Shown here: positions 26,701 through 41,700 of the stretch, in pieces
Layout of the letters: the number at the start of each line of letters is the position of its first letter
Numbering within the stretch: the first letter of the stretch is position 1
Origin: Streblospio benedicti
Lineage: Eukaryota > Annelida > Polychaeta > Spionida > Spionidae
Length of the DNA: 64,000 nucleotides
Assembly (NCBI GenBank): GCA_019095985.1
Contig: CM032665.1
Location: 32,422,089 to 32,486,088 of the forward strand
Direction: 5' to 3'
The notes under the pieces: generated by a model
The model's database searches: none
What the model saw: only the letters and a program-made list of their open reading frames with translations
Told to the model about the DNA's origin: nothing
Made by a program: the position numbers and the translations under genes

Positions 26701-29700
26701 GAAAAGAATAGTCCATTGATAGATCATTTTGCAATATTGATTAAAAGATATGCATATATGTGTGTAATGATAATACAATTAACAATATTTGATATGTTCT
26801 GATTAAAATAAAGTACTCTAAAACCTGAGTACTTATGAATACAAGCATATATTCAAATTCTGTACACTTAATTCAAAATCAAACCTGTTGATTATTATAC
26901 GTTAGTGTCTTTTCCTTCCCATTATGACAAGGAGACATAAAGATTTGAAAATGCTATTGACAAAAATGGTAAAAATCATTGTTTTACAATTATCCGACCT
27001 ATGGACCATTACATGAATGTTTCTGGGCTATAATACAAATGTAACTTAGTCACAATCAAATCCATTGAAAATTTTTCATACAGTTAAAGCTGATACGTTT
27101 CGAATCCATCTAGGTGAGGAGCACTGGAGCAAAGTGTTGCAGGCCAATGAGGTGAACTCTAACCTGCTGATGACGCCGTGTCAGCACGGCCACAGCAAGC
27201 ACGTCATTCAGCACGTGTGCTGTGAGAAAGCTGCTCGCCGACTCTCGCGCTCAAAGTCGCTCAAATCGGACAGCGGTTCCGGCGCCGGCAGCGCCAACGG
27301 CGGCGGCAGCAGCGGAAGCTCCAAGGATACCAACATCTTCACCACGCTATACAACCGCTTCATTCAGTGGGTGAACCATCGAAACGGCGAGTCGGCGTCA
27401 GCGTCGGCTTCTGTGTGCGGATCTGGACGCACGACTCCGAGCGGCGATCTGCGCTCTCGCTCGGGAAGCATTACCAATCATTTGCTACCAGGTGGCGGTG
27501 GCGCGGCAGGAAATCCCGGTGTCCCCGGGCAGCATGGGGACGTTATGACTCACGAGGACTGGAGCGCTCTGTGTCGTGGCGAAGACGTGACGCCCGCCGA
27601 CATCCAGCGCTGGTGTCACACGACGACGTGGGGCTCGGACACCGGGTCAGAGTTCGGGTCGCTGTACGCGTCTTCTGCGTGCTCGTCTCTCACGATGTTG
27701 TCGACGACATCGACGTCGGAGTGTCCGTCGCCGACGACGCCCGGCTCTCCGAGCCCGCTGTCGACGGAATTCAACAGCGTCGGGCATTTTCTCACCATGC
27801 CTTCAAACCTCAATTCCGCCGGCGGAGCAATGGTCAATGGGGGAAGCTCTGCGACGAGTCACAATCCTCATCGACCGTTGCAAAGAACTAGCACTTGCAT
27901 CCACGTGGGAGATATCAACGGTGCAGCAGTAGCGTCTGGAAGCAACGGTGCACGCAATTCAATGGATCAGCCACGGATCTCAGACAGCAGCACGCGGCTC
28001 CTGATGGAAGCGATGAAAAGGAGACACTCGAACCTCACGTCCACTGTGAGCTGTCCACCAGCGAAACCTCTCTTGACAGTCCCGGTCGGGGCTGCCGGGC
28101 ATCAAGAGGCCAGTGCGGGTTCTTTGGGGGCTGCTGGAGCGGCTGCAGGGAGCGGAGGCGTGTCGTCATCGGAGGATAAGGAGGTGTTGTGCGCGACGTG
28201 GCCACCGTATGGCAGCAGACAGCATTACGCCACTTTGCTTGGTGAGTGTGTTTTCTCTTTCCTGTGACGATTTTTGTTTGAAATTAGTGTTGATTCTTTG
28301 GACTTGGCTAATTATGTTATTACTAGACGTAGTTAGATCATTAGACGTTTTTGTTGTTCTGTGTGATAATGAAGTGAGATTTTGGATGGAGGGAATTTTT
28401 TCTGTTGGGTGAGCTATGTGTGTGGGTGTTATTTTGTATTGCTGTTTGTTGTCTCGTGTTAATTTTGGAGCTTTGAAATGTTTCTTGGAGAAGAAGATAT
28501 TTATAATACATACTCTGTTTACTGCATACATTGGTAACATTTGCACAACTACTTCTTGGCTTTTAGATGATATGAGCCCGGGTATATGAGTGCTTCCGTG
28601 GCCGAGTGGTTAGGGAGTTGGACTCGTGACCAGAAGGTCATGGGTTCGATTCCCAGTCGGGTCTGGTGGTGGGTGTTGAGCAAACCCATCCCTAAACAGT
28701 TGCACACTGCTCCGTGGCACCTACACATTAATTAGGTACAGATCATTGGGTTGAAAGAGTGAGTGTGTGATTGTGTGAGTCATTAGCATTGTGCGCTGAA
28801 TGTGCTGCCGATGCATACATATGAGAAATGATCAATTGCTGATCATTGAATGTGCCAATGACCTGGTGTAAATTGTAAAGTCGTGAGATCAAAAAACTTG
28901 GATCAAGACATTTACATTTAGTCAAATTTCAATTCGCAATACAAAATATGTAATGGGTTGGTTGTCAGCTTGAAACCTTGGTTAATAGACATTACACAAT
29001 AAAGGGAAAAATCATAATAAGATCTTACACAACTAAATGAATTCTCATTCAATTGTCTTTATGACAAGCATCCTTAACATTCATCCGAGTGAAAATAGTT
29101 CTAGACAAAAAATCAGTAAAACCAAAATAGCATTTCTTGTCTCTTTGTGTTGTGATGCAAATCACAAGACCTCAGTTACTACAATTCTATCGCGTAATTG
29201 TAATGATCGTCTATAGGAACACTGAGTGTAATAGATATCATTTGCAAAAGTATGAAAAAGTCCACTCAGACAGGAAAATCCACAAGACGCAGACTTAGTG
29301 GAACAAAAATCTCATTTCTCGTCTCTTTGTGTGGTGATGAGCAGTGAGTGCTCAGGAAAGAGCCATATATGGCAGCGTCTCTGTAATAATAGAAGCAGCT
29401 GTACAATTTGAGCGCGTGACGCACGACCTACTTTGTGGCCACACGCTCATATGGGAGGCAATGTATTCAGCATGCTTTAAAATTGTCCAGACACCCGTTT
29501 ACATCCTTGTTCTTGCTGTACTTTTGTCTTACTTCCCCCCCTTAGGATTGAGACATGGCATCTGTATTTACATGCTTAAGGATTTTCCACCTCGTGCTTA
29601 ATAATCATCCTTGAATCTGATTGGCTGAGAGTAGTTATTTTGTAAAAGGAAATAATGTCAGACTAAATTATGAATTGTTTTCTATGCTCATTGACTGCTT

Positions 29701-32700
29701 GAAGAACACGGTTATACTTGTGTTATATTTGCTTGCATTCGATCACTAGTGCTCAGTGGCAGAAGCTAAGCAATTAAGAAATATCTTGAAAAGATAACGA
29801 TAGTGTAATCAAAATAATAAATCAGGCAATGATTCTAGACTACAAATTACCCTCCCATTAATAGTATTTTTCTCATATGATGTACATTGACCAATAGTGG
29901 TTCATAGTGACGTTTCATTTGGTAGCAATTATTATGATTTAAACTAGCATTATTTTCATTGTATGTATGACATGTATGGATTTGGAGTGTTTTATTTTAT
30001 TTATTAAGTTTTACACAAAGCTATGAATTTTATGATGACTTATTACTGGCAGCATTTTCAAGTCCGTCTATTATTCTTAGGCCTTGTTCATAGAGATTGC
30101 TCATGGGTATTCGCAATGCAGATAATTGTTATTTCACATGGTTATACAAAGTCCAAAGTTGTAAACACTTAAAACAGAAACCTTGAATTAATTTTTATAG
30201 GCAGGGAGACCATGCAAATGGCTCCACACTTACCGCATACACAAGAACTATATGACCATGTCTCTCATTGGCATAATGTTCGTACCCAGGCACGCCATCA
30301 TTAAAACATTGTTCTTATAATCACGTTGAATATTATTGATTTATGCCATAAAATTTACATACTAACATTTAACGTGACATAAAGTTTGTTTTATATACCC
30401 TATATTTGAAGTGTACTTGAAAAATTATGAGTTTAATCTGCATGGTCAATGAATGATATAAATTTTGATAAAATGTCATTGTTTGAGTGAATTTCACTAG
30501 AATCTGATGAGAGATGTGGGAATTGAATGTATGTCGTCCATATCACAGGGCCTTGGTGGCCTTGTTTTCCCACAAAAATAATAATTCCAAAAAACCTGAT
30601 CAATTCAATGCCACATACCAGGTTAGTTCGAGTCTCATGAATCATATGGGTACCTCACCATGCATAGCTAGCTAAAATTACTTTTACTAACGATCAAAGG
30701 AAACTATGTTGGCAAAAGTATCTGTTGTACAATTGGTCCTCATGCAATGTTTTTCTTGCAACATATATATGTAACCAGAATCACTATTTGGGGTTTAAAA
30801 AACCCTAAAAAGTGTAGCATATGTCGGGCATGAGCATTTGTATTGGGAATGCACACAGTGAGTAATATACATGTAACTCAGAGTCCCTTTTGTGCACTGT
30901 CCTCATCGTTTTTTTATGGGCCATATCTGTACAGCTGGCACATAACTGACCTTTACAAGTTTAACTCTTGTTCAGTCTCAATTAGCAGCAGCCTTGGACA
31001 TTCAGTGTAGTCAAGTTCGTGGGATACATAGACTCATCATGTGATCTGGTTGGCATATCATAAACACAGACCTTGGTTTACGGCTATGTTGGCAATGAAA
31101 TGGCAGCCTTGAATTACATATTTTGTAATCATTGTTCTAATGAATATTCATGATTTTCATAACACTGTTATATAAATCGTTAATGGCCCTCTGAGAGTAA
31201 GGTCGACACGTGATATACATGTATTGCCTTTCTTATTCCATGTACAATGTATGTACAGTAAGATTTGACAAAAAGATACGTTGAGCTGCAGTAAAATAAT
31301 TACCAGTATCAAAGTAGCACTGTGGTGTTTTTCAGGTCGGAATTTTGTTTTTGAGCGGATGATATTTAGAAGAGAAAGCTGGAATGGGGTAAATTAGGAT
31401 CACTGTGTGTTGTGGGTGGTAAACACACAAATGTCAGATGCTGTGATGTCCTTTTTTCCTTTCTAGAAAATACTGCAAGAGACACAGATATCAAACAAAC
31501 ATGCTCATATGACAACCTTAGAGACCTTAGACCTGGGTAAATGCAACCTCAGGACCTTGAAAAAAATGATACCAAACGTAGGTTACAGTTATCAGTCATA
31601 TCTATGGGCCTTAAATGTTCAAAGTAGTGAAAATTAATATTGGCCAATAATTATAATCAACTGGCCAAAATTTGAGCCACAAAAAGATGACGTCAATGTT
31701 TATGACCGATTTGTGACATGATTTTTCAGGACATATCATTTGTTATTCTACTTTTGTAGTGCACTGGGCTTGAGTCTTGAAAACTCATGTCCTATTGTAA
31801 ATGGGGGATATAGTTAGCTAAGATGAATGATTGCAATTTATATCAGGGCGAATAAGTGCAAAATGTTAGCCCATCCAGGGCTTAATGTGAGGATTTGACA
31901 GCTGATGGTCAGGATTCTTAACATTGTCATGATTATAGTCTCAGATGACAACAAAGTCCATATCCACATTGAAAAGTAAATAGAATATGGGCCACTGATG
32001 CAAAGAAAGCAGTTACCCGATCTAAGCTTCTAGTGGCTCAGGGCCACTGGGATAACCTTAGTGCTAACATCTAACTACAATATTTATAGTTTGTGGACAG
32101 TTACTCATCTGAATCCTAGCATGTTTTTCATTGTAGTCTGCAAAAGAGTAAGTTAAAGTGAACAATGGCCCAGACACACTGACACTGTTTGGTATTTACG
32201 TCTGCCACAGCGAAGCTGTTATTGGATGACAAAATATGAATGATCATGAAATGGGTTTCTCTAATAACTCGACCAATCGACAGTCACATTGATTTTTACA
32301 TTGTTTTATAGTAATAAGTTCAAGAAAGTAGTAAAGCAATGACATAAAACGATAGAAACAAAAGGAAATCACAATAGGAACACAGTTAAATTTAGTTTAT
32401 CTCAAGTAGTGTTAACTTTTATAGGAACCCGCGTATAGAAATGAAATGTTGAAAAGAAAACATTCAATTTATGATATTTTGATTGTGACTAGAATTATTC
32501 AGACCGCTTACTTTTCTTAGCTTTGGATTGCCATTCGGAGCTGCATAGTTCTCGCCTCATCACAATATGTCTCATATGCACTTTGCACAGAGGCTGGTAT
32601 GAGAAGAATGTCTGTTTTATCTTCAGTCTGAGAAGCGAGAAATTTTTATTGATATTACACCTCAACATATGTGTGTATTATCCTTCTAGAATTTTCTCAA

Positions 32701-35700
32701 TAGTAATTTGGTTTTGTTAGTCATCACAAGAAAATGCAGGATGATAGTTAGTGGGATATTAAAGTGAAGTGATTAATTTTATAAAATGCCCTCAGTTGTA
32801 AAATGGACATCAAATGCTCCAACTAGCTATATTGGATGAAAATTGATGTACCAGTATCATCCTCCAATGTATGTATTTTATTCTGTGGATGACTCATTTT
32901 AATTAATCTTTTTAAATCACCTCACAAATAAGCAAATATTTGCAAAGAAGCTCATTTATATAGATCATTTCATAAGAGCAAAATGCTTAATTGAGCGCAT
33001 ACCATAATTACGTTTTCTATTCAAGTGCCAATGACTGTACATGGTTAATCAAAATTATCTATAAGTTACTTAGTGCACTATTTCATTGGGATACTTAATC
33101 ATTTAATCTACTGATTTTTTTTACACGTATTCCGTAATTTTAAATAGATTCGGTTTGCAAACGGTAATTTGCTGTAAGGAGTTAAATCTAAAGGAGAGGT
33201 ACAAACCATTAACTATCAATAGATCTTATTAATGTCACTATTTAATTGATTGATACATGCGCCTTATTAAATAATTGATAATTGGAAAATATTTTGGAAG
33301 GAAATTGTCATTCCTTGGATGTTTGTTGACCAATACTTTGACAGACAAGATCCATAATTTATTATCAGCAAACCAAGCCCTAGTTACCATTGTTCAAATA
33401 TTATTTCTATTTGATAGACTTTCGCCCCATTAAACAAATAATTTACTCAGAGGATTATAAGTCGTGCACAGTTATGAAGAGGAGAAACTGATCGATATAA
33501 ATGTATTGCTGATCTATATGTATTCGGCTGAAAAAATATCAGGCTATAGTTTGTCATTTACTCAATAAAGATATCTTATGATGGAAAGTTACGTTTTGGT
33601 ACTAGGAATATTATCTGCTGAAACTAGGGCCATACTATTGAGTATCCAGACTATTTGTCTAGCACAATTAAGAATGTTTAGGTGAATCTTGTATTAATTT
33701 TTGTAAGTAACTCAACTATGGAAATATACCTGTAGTGATAGAGAAAATGGCAAAAATACATATCTGTAGTGATAGAGTAAAATGGCAGCATAAAACTCAG
33801 TTTTCATGAATTTCTGTACATATATCTCTGTCAAATGCTGCTTTTTCATTTTTTTTCTTGAAGAATGCTATACATGTATAATGTATTAGGTAAAAGGCCT
33901 CTTGATGAATATGTCTTATGTAAAAATATGTTATCTTGGAAATGGGTGAAAATTGAATTTGAATTTAAATGTCACTGTGGATTGCATGAGAACACTATGG
34001 CCATTTAATTCTCATATGGAATTTATGTTGTCATTTACTGTACTTTTGGGTGATTATGACCTGTATAAGGTCTGGTCTTTAACTGTGTGTGTTTAAATTG
34101 AGCTACCATATACAAATCAGTAGAGCTAATAAAAAGATGGGACCGATGTGCAATGTTTATTTTTATTAATCAAATATTTGTAACGATTGAATTTAGCTGT
34201 GCTGTCCATGTGCATCCGATTTGATATTAGTGATTACATGAATTAAATTTTGTTTTAGTATCTAATTGCTAATCTTAATATCATAAAAAAAATAAATACC
34301 CAATGTGGCATCTTTATCATCAATAATTAAGTGGATAACATCATCCCTCTGACATATTAGTAGATCAAATTAGATTCCTGAATGAAGGTGAATCATTAAT
34401 TTTCAATTTTGAAAACCCCTCTTGATTTAGGACACTATGGATATGACCTTGTCCTATATGTAGATCATTCTCTATAAAACCAGGTACAAAAAGTTGACCA
34501 AATGCTTTGCCAATGGACCTGGCCAAATTTTTTTATACATAATGACATATATACACCATTGTTTAACTTGTCGTGTCGATAATTTATCTTAAGTACAAAC
34601 AATTTTTGCTCTGTCTATATATAAAACATTTATGTGTTACGATGTATCTATTAGCTATGGATGAAGCCTTCAAAAACCATGACACCTTTACTAAATACAC
34701 TTCTTTGTTGGTGACCTTGGTTACCATATATCATTCAAAAAAAGAGAAAAAGTAAAATGCGCCCTTTGTTCAATTCTTGTATACACAACTCTCTGAACAT
34801 TATTCTATTAGCCTGGCACCTTTTGGCTATCTGTGCAAGTTTTTTTTATCTTCATAATCATAATACATGTATATATATGTAGTGTATTACTCAGTTAAAG
34901 GTCTAAAAAAACTGTCTAATTTTCCAGAGTGGGTCAATCGATAATCTAGATCATAAAGGTTTTAATTTTCTTTCAAACTGATAGCTTAAAACTGGTGCTT
35001 TGGAAATGTTTGTGCTTATTTATGAACGTCTAAATGTACATCTTATTGTAATTATAATTTAATGACAATATGTCTGCAATGGCCGTTTTTTTATTTTGTC
35101 AGGTCATGCAAGGGTCTAAAAACATCTGGTACATGGCATCATGCAACACCCTGAAAGTGACTTAATTACTGAAAGATTGATTGTGTCAAACTTAGAATTA
35201 AAGAAATTTGAGAGGAAAAGAAAAATATTTTATTCATATATTTATCATCATTTAACATGTTCCTCCTTAAGAACTTACAAAAACAAAAGGTTCTAACTAC
35301 TTCACTATTGATGGTGATGTCCAGTGTTTATACATTACCACTAAAATCTTTACGAGGGTTTCTCTCAAAAAAAAGCCATCTGTTTTATAAGTTATCGATG
35401 TCTGAAGTCTGACTATGCGTTTGTCAATATTATAGGTTTTGTAGTAAAAAATAGTGTTAGTTTTAATATGTAGGAGCAAGCAATGGGTAGAGTTTCATTT
35501 GTCATCACAGCCATCAGATGATTGTATTGTAAGAGGAATGGTTTATATTCTAATAATTCATTACTGACAGACATGTTTTAACATGTATCTCAATCAACGT
35601 ACTGTCTGCATATAAGGGCCTCAGTTATTATTTCTATTTATTTATGACTATCTTTTCTGTTACTGTTATGCGTGGACAGTACTGTATTTACAAAGTCAAA

Positions 35701-38700
35701 GTATCACCAAGTACAATTTAAACGAGACTGAAGCTATATATTCTATAAATATGGTTTAAAAGAAGTAACATGAGCCACTTTCACTGTGATTGATTGTGAG
35801 AAGAATATGAAACAAACACTAGCTTTATCACAAACTGGAAACTATTAGATAAGCATAAAAGGGAAGCATTAAGCTTGGAAAACTATGTTTTAAAATCATT
35901 AATGCCAATGAGATGCTAATAATTCGGAGGTAAAACTTGTTGGAAGAAATATTTGTGCGTCGCCGATTAGTCAGATAGTCCAGGGTTGTGGAATCCCCGG
36001 TTTAGAATCATCAATACCCGGAAGCAGATGGATGAGTAAATTGTGTTTTGGGGACTAGTTATTTGCTGCACTTTGCCAAAAAGGGGTCAACATATTGCGC
36101 TCTTGTAGCATTAGGTGGTGCTTCCAAGGAAAGAATGTTAGACAATATGTTGATAGACAGATGGAATTTTGTTATGATTTTAGAACTGGGAAATGAAAAG
36201 CATTTCTTTTGATTCTTGTAAAGAAGGAGAAAGTCATGACAATATGTATTTTAGAGTATATGCCAGGAGTATTTTGAGTTTCAAGGGATGTTATATGTGA
36301 TATGTGGGTCATTTTGGTCAATATTGATTTTATTTTGCAATGCCAAATTTCATGGGGATGGGCTTGAAGTATTGCAACCTCCACTAATTGACAATTGTCT
36401 TTAATATCAATCAATGAATGCATAAAAGTTCTACACGAAACTTTAAAAAAAACTTCATAGTCTTTGTACCAAACAGATCCACTGCTGCTTTAATACAGAT
36501 TGATAAGTGACACAGACAAACGCGAGCCTCTATTCCAGGGTTCTCTTACATAACCCTAATTATCTCATTGACAAAGTCAATAGCATTGTTATTGGGCCTC
36601 AAAAGATACATGCAAGATTCTTACACCTCATCAGACCTTCACGTTTATCAAGCGCAGTGCTCATATGGGGAGAACCTGTTGAACTGAAATTCTTGCACGA
36701 TTACTATCGATTGAGTATTAGCGAATGTTGACTCAAACGAGGGCAATAAAACTGGCTCACCCTGTAGACACCATTGATTGAGTGCTAAATATATCCCCCC
36801 TCATCTACAGAGCGCACCTGACGGTGAGCTTTGCTGTCATCTTTATAGCAATTAATTGAAATGGATTGTCTTAAAATAGACGCTGGTTGTTGTTGGTTTT
36901 TAGACATCATGTGGGCTAAATTGATTATTACTCATGCCATGATGGGGCCAAATTCTATCATCGCCGCATGTAGCGACTAGCAAACCAATAGAGCAGATTA
37001 CTTTTTACAGAAGTCAGTGGAAAATTTTCAGTTGGTCATTTTCTATGTTTACGTTAGTTACGAAGTTGCTAAGTCAACTAAACCCGACTCTGGAAAATAA
37101 AAGTAGAGCAATAGAGATAATGTAGAGAAGCCACAGCTATAGATAATGTATCTGCTTTAGAAATCTAATTGTCATACCATTTTCTTCCATTTGTAAAGAG
37201 AAGCCTTTTAAAGACAGATTAAATGGATCACTGATTGAGCTTTGTGAAAGATATGCTTCAGTCTTTTGTCAGCGAAGGAATGTCTAAGCACTTAATCTAT
37301 GATCCCTAACAATAGAAATACTCTTTAAACCACATAATCCAAATTCTTCAAGTATTGTCAGGAATTGTCTATCTAAATGAATTGATTATGAGAAGAATCT
37401 CTTTTATTTATGTCCTTATGACCTATGTGTTCTCTGTGACTTACGAATGTACATGGGGAGCTTGATAAGAATTCTGTTCACCAGACTTGAGCTTTTTGCC
37501 ATGAAGCAAAAAGACTAATAGCAGAAGTTGTATAGCAAAAACTCCTAGGAATGTGATCGCATTTCAAGTAAAAATGCTTTCATAATCTGTTATCTCAATT
37601 CAAGGGAACATTTGTATGCTTTATTGTCTTCTTTGTTACAGCCGGCTGACCAAACCACATTGTTCGATATATGGAATGAGTTTCACTTTTTGACATACAT
37701 GTAGAATGACATTAAATTGTCCTTATTCTTTTACAATATGGCTAAACTTACATCAATTTAAATTGTAAATGTTGGAGTCCATTCTTGTGTAGTGTATAGT
37801 TTTTTGAAATGCCTTAGATTCTCTAAACATTTCAAGGCATCAACATATTCACGTGGCTAAATCTAAAACATAGTTATAGTGTTTGTTTAAAACATTCAAA
37901 TCTGCAAACCACTTAAGTTGCATTAATGAGTTGTCAGCTGAGAGAAGAATTATTGTATTAGTGTTCTCATTGCATTTACTACGTAGTAGGTCATGATGAC
38001 ATTATGATTTAGACATTTTACCCGTTTTTTCAGAATCTCGGGGTGTGGCAGATGAGTGTGATGAACTTCAAGACGAGGAATCTCACCCGCGAGACAATGT
38101 GTTTTCTGATGAAGGTCACACCTTCCACAAGTAAGCAAGTCAAAACATCATAAATCCAGTTTTTTTTATTTTAAGTATTGTTGCCTGTGGTAATGATGTA
38201 CATGTAACACTACCATGTCATCATGAAATAGGGATTGAGCAAAGAATTTTCATTTTTATACTAGCCTAGTGGTATGGATTCATGATTAGTTAAGCTAGCA
38301 TACAATGTAGGCTGACAAGTCAAATTCCATGATGAGAAAAAGTTACCATGAAACTAAATGTAGTTGTAGGTTACTAGGTTGATTTATTCACATCGTCTGC
38401 CAAAAAACATCTAGGTTCTGTCTGAGAACAAAACGATTAGGCCTATTTGATCTATGAAAGGTGTGAATATTCAGAAAATAAGAAACATAACTTCAATAGC
38501 TTTATGCTAATCAGCAGAGAGAGCTAAAGGCAGATTAGCCTAATTAGGCATTGACTGCGATTTCTTCTGCCACTTAACGACCCTGGATGATAAAACCAGA
38601 GTCCAACGCTTCAAGTGCTTCCAGGCATCCATGTCTCACGCCATATATAGCTTGGCTGAGTAATTCCTTATGGATCGTGAGTTTGAATCATGCTGCAAGC

Positions 38701-41700
38701 GATCCTTTAATATATATGCTTGTTTTTTGGCAAACAGAACATCACAAGATTTGGTTCTTAGGTTATTATGGCATATTTTCATATGTTGGCTTTTATTTCA
38801 TGCTATGTTATGAAAAGGTCCAAATGTTGATATTATTATTTGAACCATTGAATATGTATTGAATCTAATATTACTATGGCTAGTATCATGGCACCGAAGA
38901 AAAATATTCTTTATTATTATAAAAATAACATCACTCCATAATATTGCTAAGAGCATCAATGTAATTTGAGACATAATGCTAAGACAACCAGCACTTATTC
39001 TTTCTATGTGAATTTTTCAACTGGATGAGCCAACCAATCACATTGTTCGATTTCAGTTTGGCCGACCAATCACTGCAGCAAAGCCTGGGGGAGTGTGTGA
39101 TCCCTTACAAGGACCTCAAGTTTGAGGAGTGTATCCGCGTGGGGCGACACCATACAATCAGCCGGGGCCGGTGGCACGGAGAGGTCATGATACACACTTA
39201 CAGGTACCAATGAACGCACTTGTCACTTGACTCATTTGAGTAAAGGCCCTTTATGGGGTCAGATAATAGGTGCCGTGTACCTGTGTCCATTTTAAGATAA
39301 GAGATTCTTGAATATGTAAAGAATATTTGTATTGCTTCTTGGATGAGTGTTTATCTTCTATATTTGTTGTAATGTAGCTAGGAAGCATACCACACTGTAC
39401 CAATAGTTCTCAAAGAATATTGAGTGAATCGCTAAATGCGTGGAAGTTTGCCTTTCGTCCATCCTTAGGCCTAGTTTTCAATCAATCCTGGAACTGATCC
39501 AAGCCTGACCCTCACTGATACAAGTGTATCAGCTGTAATATACTAATTATACCAAGAATTTGCACGTGCCATGCAAACAGAATTTGGTTAAGCATTGTTC
39601 TTATCAATGTCACATATCCCTCAATGATATTACCTTGATAGATACTTATCCTAGAACCCTAGTAGTGAATCATTATTGTAACGATGTCATAATGTCAAGG
39701 AGACAGTTATTGTTTTTCTTATGAAGACAATGTTTAAAGAGTGCCTCACTCTTTAAATTTCGACATCTGATATTGGCTCGACATAACATGTAAACAGCGA
39801 AACATATCATCCATCTGACCCCTACTTTAGGAAACAAACATCAAATAGGATTTGATAGATCGATAGATACCCACCAGTCTAAAAATGTTATGCAATTCTT
39901 ATACTTCATACTTTTTTTTAACTTTCAAGAGCTCATTCTTCAAATTTTTATGACTAGAGATATTAACTGATATTATGACATCTAGTCTGAGAAGGAATTC
40001 TGAGAACAACTACTGCCACAAAAAAAATACATATCCATCTACATACTTTACACTACAGTACAATACACTTTTCAAGAGTGCGCCACGCTTCGAATTTCAC
40101 TCTCTGATATTCATCACGTGTATTTCCACTGTTGCAGCCACGAGTCTGAGGAGAAGGTTACGGCATTCTGGGAGGAGGTGTCCCGCCTCACCATGATCCG
40201 CCACGAGAACATCGCTCTCTTCATGGGCGCCTGCATCAAACCACCGCACCTCGCGGTCATCACAAGTGTGCGCAAAGGTCAGTCATAGGCAACTGCATCA
40301 AACAACATACATCTCTATTAGGACCTCCTATGGGCCCAGTGTTAGGTAGTCTCAATAGAGAGGTGGTCTCTATACAGAGGCTAATTTTGGTAGCTTTATG
40401 AAGGATTGTGATTGTGAAAAGTGGTTTTGTTATAGAGGTGGTCTCAGTAGAGAGGTGGTCGTAATTAGAGGTTACACTGTACTTCATTTTACCATTCAAA
40501 GGACTTGGGCTGGCGCTTACTTGTGCAGGCAGACAACGCTCGTGCATAGATCGGGTGATCTCACCATTATAACATACAATTACCCTTATGTTATTGTTAA
40601 TAGCACCACCAATATACAGTTATCCTATTGTAAGTCGCATTTGACGGTTCTACTGTAATTAAGTAATAATTTTGATTAGTTTGAAATTTCGATTTGTCAA
40701 TGTGGTTTATCGTGCAAAGGGAAAATTCTGTTTGTTGATGTTCATAAATGCAAGCCTTTAGATTTCAAATTAGACATGTTCAACTGGAGAGCATTTAGCC
40801 TTCAGATCTATTCCAATAATAGGGCCCTAATAGTATGAACTACATGTATGAACTAGCTAACTGTGTGTGTGCAGTGAAAATGACCTATCAATATTTGATG
40901 TACAGCTAATGATTTGCAGTGGTTTAACCATTGCTTTTGTTTGCTTAATGAGGTCACTAGGGCAAAACAAACAAAACCTTTTCCTATATCAAAGAGATAA
41001 TCTTCTGTATCATGGTCATGACAATTTAATATGTTGATTGTTTGTTTTTCACCCCTAGATCCTGTTCTGTTTGGTTAGTGTAGGGTTGATCCTATTACCT
41101 GAATGTTTAAACTTAGCTTTGTAGTGTAACCATCCTTTGGTTTGATGTTAAGTGATATTTCAATTTTCAGGTGCTAGCCTCTATCATCAACTTCACTTTG
41201 ACAATACCAAGCTCAATATGCACAGTCGTGTGTCCATTGCACGCCAGGTTGCCCAAGGCTTGGGCTATCTCCACCATAAAGGCATTATTGCTAAAAAGGT
41301 AAAATTATTTTTAACAAGTAGTTTCATAATTCTACTTTGTCTTTAAAACATACACTCCCTGGTACTGGCTGGTATAATTTTTTTTCATGGATTGTTTTTA
41401 AAACTTTGAATTAGATATTTAAAATCTGAAATGAACTGACTCATATATCTAATGATAGATAAGTCATTAGACAGAATTTATGTATGTACCAAATCATGAT
41501 ATAAACGCTGGAGAAAATTGCTAACCTTTGTGTAAAATGTTTTTTTTTGTTGCAAAAAAGTTGTAACTAACTTATTCTGATTCAAGTATGTGTTTATTTG
41601 TAAGCTATTTTTTTTGTTTCACTTGATGCATTGTTATTCTTTAAGTTATATCGATATTCCATACTCAGTAAGCCTTGATTGCTCAACAGGTGACGCTCAC

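Larger units (their letters stand above)
28242..38033 (+). other. KSR: KSR intron before the kinase exons (9.8 kb)
   Basis: One SINE at the left end, a 34-base duplication and a diverged direct repeat (gtctctttgtgt-gtgatg at about 29140 and 29325). Otherwise no recognisable repeat or gene. Confidence 0.65.

Noticed and set aside
27367-27891. Second open frame within the large KSR exon
   Set aside because: Arg/Val-rich shadow of the GC-rich KSR exon in another frame.
28594-28667. Functional tRNA-Ser gene
   Set aside because: The A and B boxes are good, but the acceptor ends do not pair, the anticodon stem is poor, and the same body follows in other copies, so it is a SINE head.
36507-36731. 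74-codon open frame in a KSR intron as an exon
   Set aside because: No splice sites in phase with the neighbouring KSR exons and no motif.
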